Assembly (NCBI GenBank): GCA_946187025.1
Contig: CAMHPM010000094.1
Coordinates: 1-6,468, forward strand
From: an uncultured Prevotellaceae bacterium
GTDB lineage: Bacteria; Bacteroidota; Bacteroidia; Bacteroidales; Bacteroidaceae
Direction of reading: 5' to 3'
DNA: 6,468 bases
How positions within the stretch are numbered: position 1 is the stretch's first letter; every line of letters begins with the position of its first letter. Shown here one piece after another: positions 4,753-6,468 of the stretch. The notes under the pieces were generated by a model. It did not search any database and was not told where the DNA came from. It saw only the letters and a program-made list of their open reading frames with translations. Position numbers and translations under genes: made by a program.

Positions 4753-5718
4753 TTATGACTTCATTTCTTTCAAAAGGTTTAACTCCCATGTGTCGTAACA
4801 TACTCCGCGTGCTCCGAATGATTCTTTCTGGAAGGTGAGTCCTGTGTTGAGGTAGAGGCCTGCATGTTCGGTAGATACGCCGAAGTCGAAATACCGTCGG
4901 TCGTGGTAAATGTTGGTCATGAGGTGTTCTATCACTTGGTCGAGAGCTCCACATGTGCGTCCTTCGTCGGATGCAGCGAGGTACTGGGTGTGTACCACCT
5001 GCCCGCAATCATAGACGACGGTTCCGGCCAGTGTCGTGCCCGATGGGTCTTTGGTCACAAACAGGCGTATCTGTTCGGGGAAACGGCTCATGAGCAGGTG
5101 CAGTTCGTCGATGCTGTGAACGGGTTTTACTTTGTGGCGCACCTGCAGTGTGTGGTCGAGTATATGCCAGAATGCCGTGACGTCGTGCTCCTCGCACACG
5201 TGGTTTCCTGCTTGTACCGACTTCTTCAGCATCCGTCGTCTCAGTGTGTTGGCTTTTATGGCTTCCGGCAGATAAATTGTTTGCGAGAGGTTGCGTGCCA
5301 CCAGCTTGGCATTATGGCGGAAGAGGAAGAATAGGGGCTCGTCTGACGGATATATATTATATATATAAGGTGTAGGTCGGTAGAACATGCGCTCGGCTCC
5401 CATTTCCCGATAGTGCTCTATTGCGGCCTGCATGGCTTCACCGATTTGCTCGGTGCATATATTCTTCGACAGTATCAGCCCGCCGTAGGTCAGCCCTTTG
5501 TGTGAATATACGGCACGGCTCGACTGCTCGTAGTTGGCGGGCATGAGTGCCACGAAATGCCCCTTGGCATCGACAAATACGAGCGAGGCGTCGGTGAATC
5601 GGTCGCGGTGATAATCCATGTAGTTGCGTAGGAACAGGAAAGTGCCGTTGCGCGAGTTTCTCACCAGCGCATCCCACTGCAAGGCATAGCTGCCACTATA
5701 TTCCACACACCTTATCAT
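4753..5718 (-). CDS. FemAB-like GNAT family N-acyltransferase
   Basis: 321-residue soluble protein without a signal peptide. The N-terminal half has NGTFLFLRNYMDYHRDRF (24-41) and SHKGLTYGGLI (72-82). The C-terminal half has FDFGVSTEHAGLYLNTGLTF (277-296) and SFGARGVCYDTWEL (300-313). These are signatures of the two-domain FemAB/CelD-like GNAT proteins common in Bacteroidetes, thought to use an acyl or aminoacyl donor. The substrate cannot be read from the sequence. The start ATG (5718-5716) overlaps the cupin stop TGA (ATGA, 4 bp), so the two are translationally coupled. The neighbour suggests acylation of an amino-deoxy sugar precursor for surface glycan. It differs from FdtC-type acetyltransferases, which have a left-handed beta-helix fold. 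Confidence 0.85.
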   Translation of the reverse strand: MIRCVEYSGSYALQWDALVRNSRNGTFLFLRNYMDYHRDRFTDASLVFVDAKGHFVALMPANYEQSSRAVYSHKGLTYGGLILSKNICTEQIGEAMQAAIEHYREMGAERMFYRPTPYIYNIYPSDEPLFFLFRHNAKLVARNLSQTIYLPEAIKANTLRRRMLKKSVQAGNHVCEEHDVTAFWHILDHTLQVRHKVKPVHSIDELHLLMSRFPEQIRLFVTKDPSGTTLAGTVVYDCGQVVHTQYLAASDEGRTCGALDQVIEHLMTNIYHDRRYFDFGVSTEHAGLYLNTGLTFQKESFGARGVCYDTWELNLLKEMKS

Positions 5719-6131
5719 TTTTGTAAAAAGTCTTTATAGTCGTTGATATATCCTTCGGCCATATATGGATGTGATGCCAGTACCATGCACACGGTGCCTG
5801 GCTTGAAGTTTGTGAGTTCGCACCACACATTCGGACCTATGTATATACCCGTGTCAGGCTGGCACATCTTGTAGGTCCGCTCGCCGTCGCTGTCGCTCAC
5901 AAATATGTCGAACCCCCCTGCAAGTGGAAATATCAGTTCTGCGCAGATGCTGTGTGCATGTCCGCCGCGTGTTTGTCCGTCGGGCACGCCTGAAATCCAG
6001 AACACACGTTCCACCTTGAATGGCAGCTTCGCGTTCTCGGCTATGCACAGTTGTCCGCGCTCGTCGCACACTGTATCTACTTCCACCATTTTGGCGCATT
6101 GGGGTAGTCCGAAATCGTTATATTGCACCAT
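5715..6131 (-). CDS. FdtA/QdtA-type cupin, putative dTDP-sugar 3,4-ketoisomerase
   Basis: 138-residue single-cupin protein. The active-site motif RGGHAH (55-60) matches the catalytic histidines of FdtA/QdtA, which convert dTDP-4-keto-6-deoxyglucose to the 3-keto sugar on the way to dTDP-Fuc3NAc or Qui3NAc. Other family motifs are ERVFWISGVPDGQTRGGHAH (41-60), TGIYIGPNVW (94-103) and VLASHPYMAEGYINDYKDFL (117-136). The family usually has H or R after the VW; here it is Cys104. The same fold also serves WxcM-like proteins, so the exact reaction is uncertain. I start at 6131, not the upstream ATG at 6257, because a promoter box at 6151-6158 lies inside the extension and the family is about 135-140 residues long. 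First gene of the leftward array. Confidence 0.85.
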   Translation of the reverse strand: MVQYNDFGLPQCAKMVEVDTVCDERGQLCIAENAKLPFKVERVFWISGVPDGQTRGGHAHSICAELIFPLAGGFDIFVSDSDGERTYKMCQPDTGIYIGPNVWCELTNFKPGTVCMVLASHPYMAEGYINDYKDFLQK

Positions 6132-6150
6132 ATATTCGATTATTTTTATG

Positions 6151-6158
6151 CAAAGATA
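6151..6158 (-). promoter_or_regulatory. Promoter -7 box for the cupin-acyltransferase array
   Basis: Minus-strand TATCTTTG (6158-6151) matches TAnnTTTG and lies 19 bp before the ATG at 6131, giving a very short A-rich leader. No TTG is found at the -33 position. It is divergent from the tRNA promoter at 6178-6209, with only about 44 bp between the two -7 boxes, so the two units share one control region. Confidence 0.65.
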
Positions 6159-6177
6159 TAACTTTTTTCTTAAAATG

Positions 6178-6209
6178 TTTGGCTCATTGCGAAAAAAAGC
6201 ATAAATTTG
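6178..6209 (+). promoter_or_regulatory. Promoter for the tRNA-Ser/tRNA-Glu unit
   Basis: TTTG (6178-6181), 20-bp spacer, then TAAATTTG (6202-6209): a full match to the two-part Bacteroidetes promoter. Transcription should start near 6216, about 67 nt before tRNA-Ser. The leader contains a small hairpin, AGACA/TGTCT (6263-6267 with 6275-6279), next to the 5' end of the tRNA. Confidence 0.72.
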
Positions 6210-6282
6210 CACTCGCTTTCTGAAAAGTAGCTTGTCAAAGCGTGTTTCGGATAGCAAAATTCAGACAGATGCCTTGTCTTGA

Positions 6283-6372
6283 GGAAGGATGGGTGAGTGG
6301 CTGAAACCAGCAGTTTGCTAAACTGCCGTACGGGTAACCGTACCGGGGGTTCGAATCCCCCTCCTTCCGCCA
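6283..6372 (+). tRNA. tRNA-Ser (anticodon GCT)
   Basis: 90 nt including an encoded CCA end. Acceptor stem GGAAGGA (6283-6289) pairs with TCCTTCC (6362-6368). Anticodon stem GCAGT/ACTGC (6310-6314, 6322-6326) encloses loop TTGCTAA with anticodon GCT at 6317-6319, reading AGC/AGU. A long variable arm, GTACGG-GTAA-CCGTAC (6328-6343), marks a class II tRNA. T arm GGGGG-TTCGAAT-CCCCC (6345-6361). Discriminator base G6369, as expected for serine. Confidence 0.97.
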
Positions 6373-6418
6373 GACTGGCGGACACTGAGATTCCCCTGAC
6401 GGGGTTTGTTGATATGAT

Positions 6419-6468
6419 GGCGCTTTCGTCTAGCGGCTAGGACACATGCCTCTCACGCATGGAACACG
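6419..6468 (+). tRNA. tRNA-Glu (anticodon CTC), cut by the window edge
   Basis: The 5' portion of a tRNA: acceptor GGCGCTT (6419-6425), then TCGTCTAGCGGCTAGGAC, typical of tRNA-Glu. Anticodon stem CATGC/GCATG (6445-6449, 6457-6461) encloses loop CTCTCAC with anticodon CTC (6452-6454). The variable and T arms and the 3' end lie outside. It follows tRNA-Ser by 46 bp and probably shares its transcript; the spacer holds a short CCCC/GGGG hairpin (6393-6404). Confidence 0.9.

Noticed and set aside
4864..5334. 156-codon plus-strand frame inside the acyltransferase gene
   Set aside because: The minus-strand frame carries clear GNAT/FemAB motifs and is coupled to its neighbour; the plus frame is a shadow.
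6132..6257. 42-residue N-terminal extension of the cupin gene (ATG at 6257)
   Set aside because: The extension crosses a promoter -7 box (6151-6158) and the opposing tRNA promoter, and the family is about 138 residues long when started at 6131.
6170..6385. 71-codon frame antisense to tRNA-Ser
   Set aside because: It contains the familiar GGGFEPP string produced by translating the T-arm of a tRNA in reverse; spurious.
1..6468. A novel defence, mobile or biosynthetic system
   Set aside because: No nuclease, helicase, transposase, toxin-antitoxin pair, reverse transcriptase or integrase is visible; the content is ribosomal, tRNA, metabolic and small exported proteins.

Overview
The window looks like a chromosomal stretch from a Bacteroidales bacterium, probably in or near Prevotellaceae (the family-level guess is weak). 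Evidence: repeated matches to the Bacteroidetes sigma-factor promoter (TAnnTTTG near -7), generally poor Shine-Dalgarno sequences, a three-gene block rpmB-rpmG-DUF4295, and protein sequences typical of the group. Most of it is ordinary housekeeping and accessory metabolism. I found no CRISPR array, phage, insertion sequence or recognisable defence system.

Layout from left to right. Positions 1-104 are the start of a leftward unknown gene with a consensus promoter and an unusually long leader of about 160 nt. Positions 105-546 have no gene I would call: they hold that leader, a 12-bp inverted repeat built from two outward-facing promoter boxes, four degenerate 22-bp tandem repeats, and the strong terminator of the ribosomal operon. 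Positions 547-1258, leftward, carry rpmB (bL28), rpmG (bL33) and a 50-residue DUF4295 protein, with a promoter at 1316-1323. Positions 1441-3334, rightward, carry an alpha-amino-acid ester hydrolase/CocE-type serine hydrolase. Its catalytic residues are intact, but its signal peptide is severed from the enzyme by a deletion and frame change. A 21-bp perfect hairpin at 3378-3426 ends this gene and the leftward operon that converges on it.

Positions 3510-6131 form a leftward four-gene array: an FdtA/QdtA-type cupin, a FemAB-like GNAT acyltransferase overlapping it by 4 bp, and two paralogous secreted helical proteins. One paralog carries Gly/Phe-rich repeats at both ends; the other has a Gly/Met-rich tail. 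The first two genes suggest sugar modification for surface glycans. The two exported proteins may be transcribed from the same promoter, since I see no consensus promoter box in the 38-bp and 56-bp gaps.

Positions 6178-6468, rightward, hold a consensus promoter followed by tRNA-Ser(GCT) and the start of tRNA-Glu(CTC), divergent from the cupin operon.

The best items for follow-up are the disrupted N-terminus of the hydrolase (a 16-codon signal-peptide reading frame whose TGA overlaps the ATG of the enzyme), the Gly/Phe-rich secreted protein and its paralog, and the repeat and promoter structure at 270-521.
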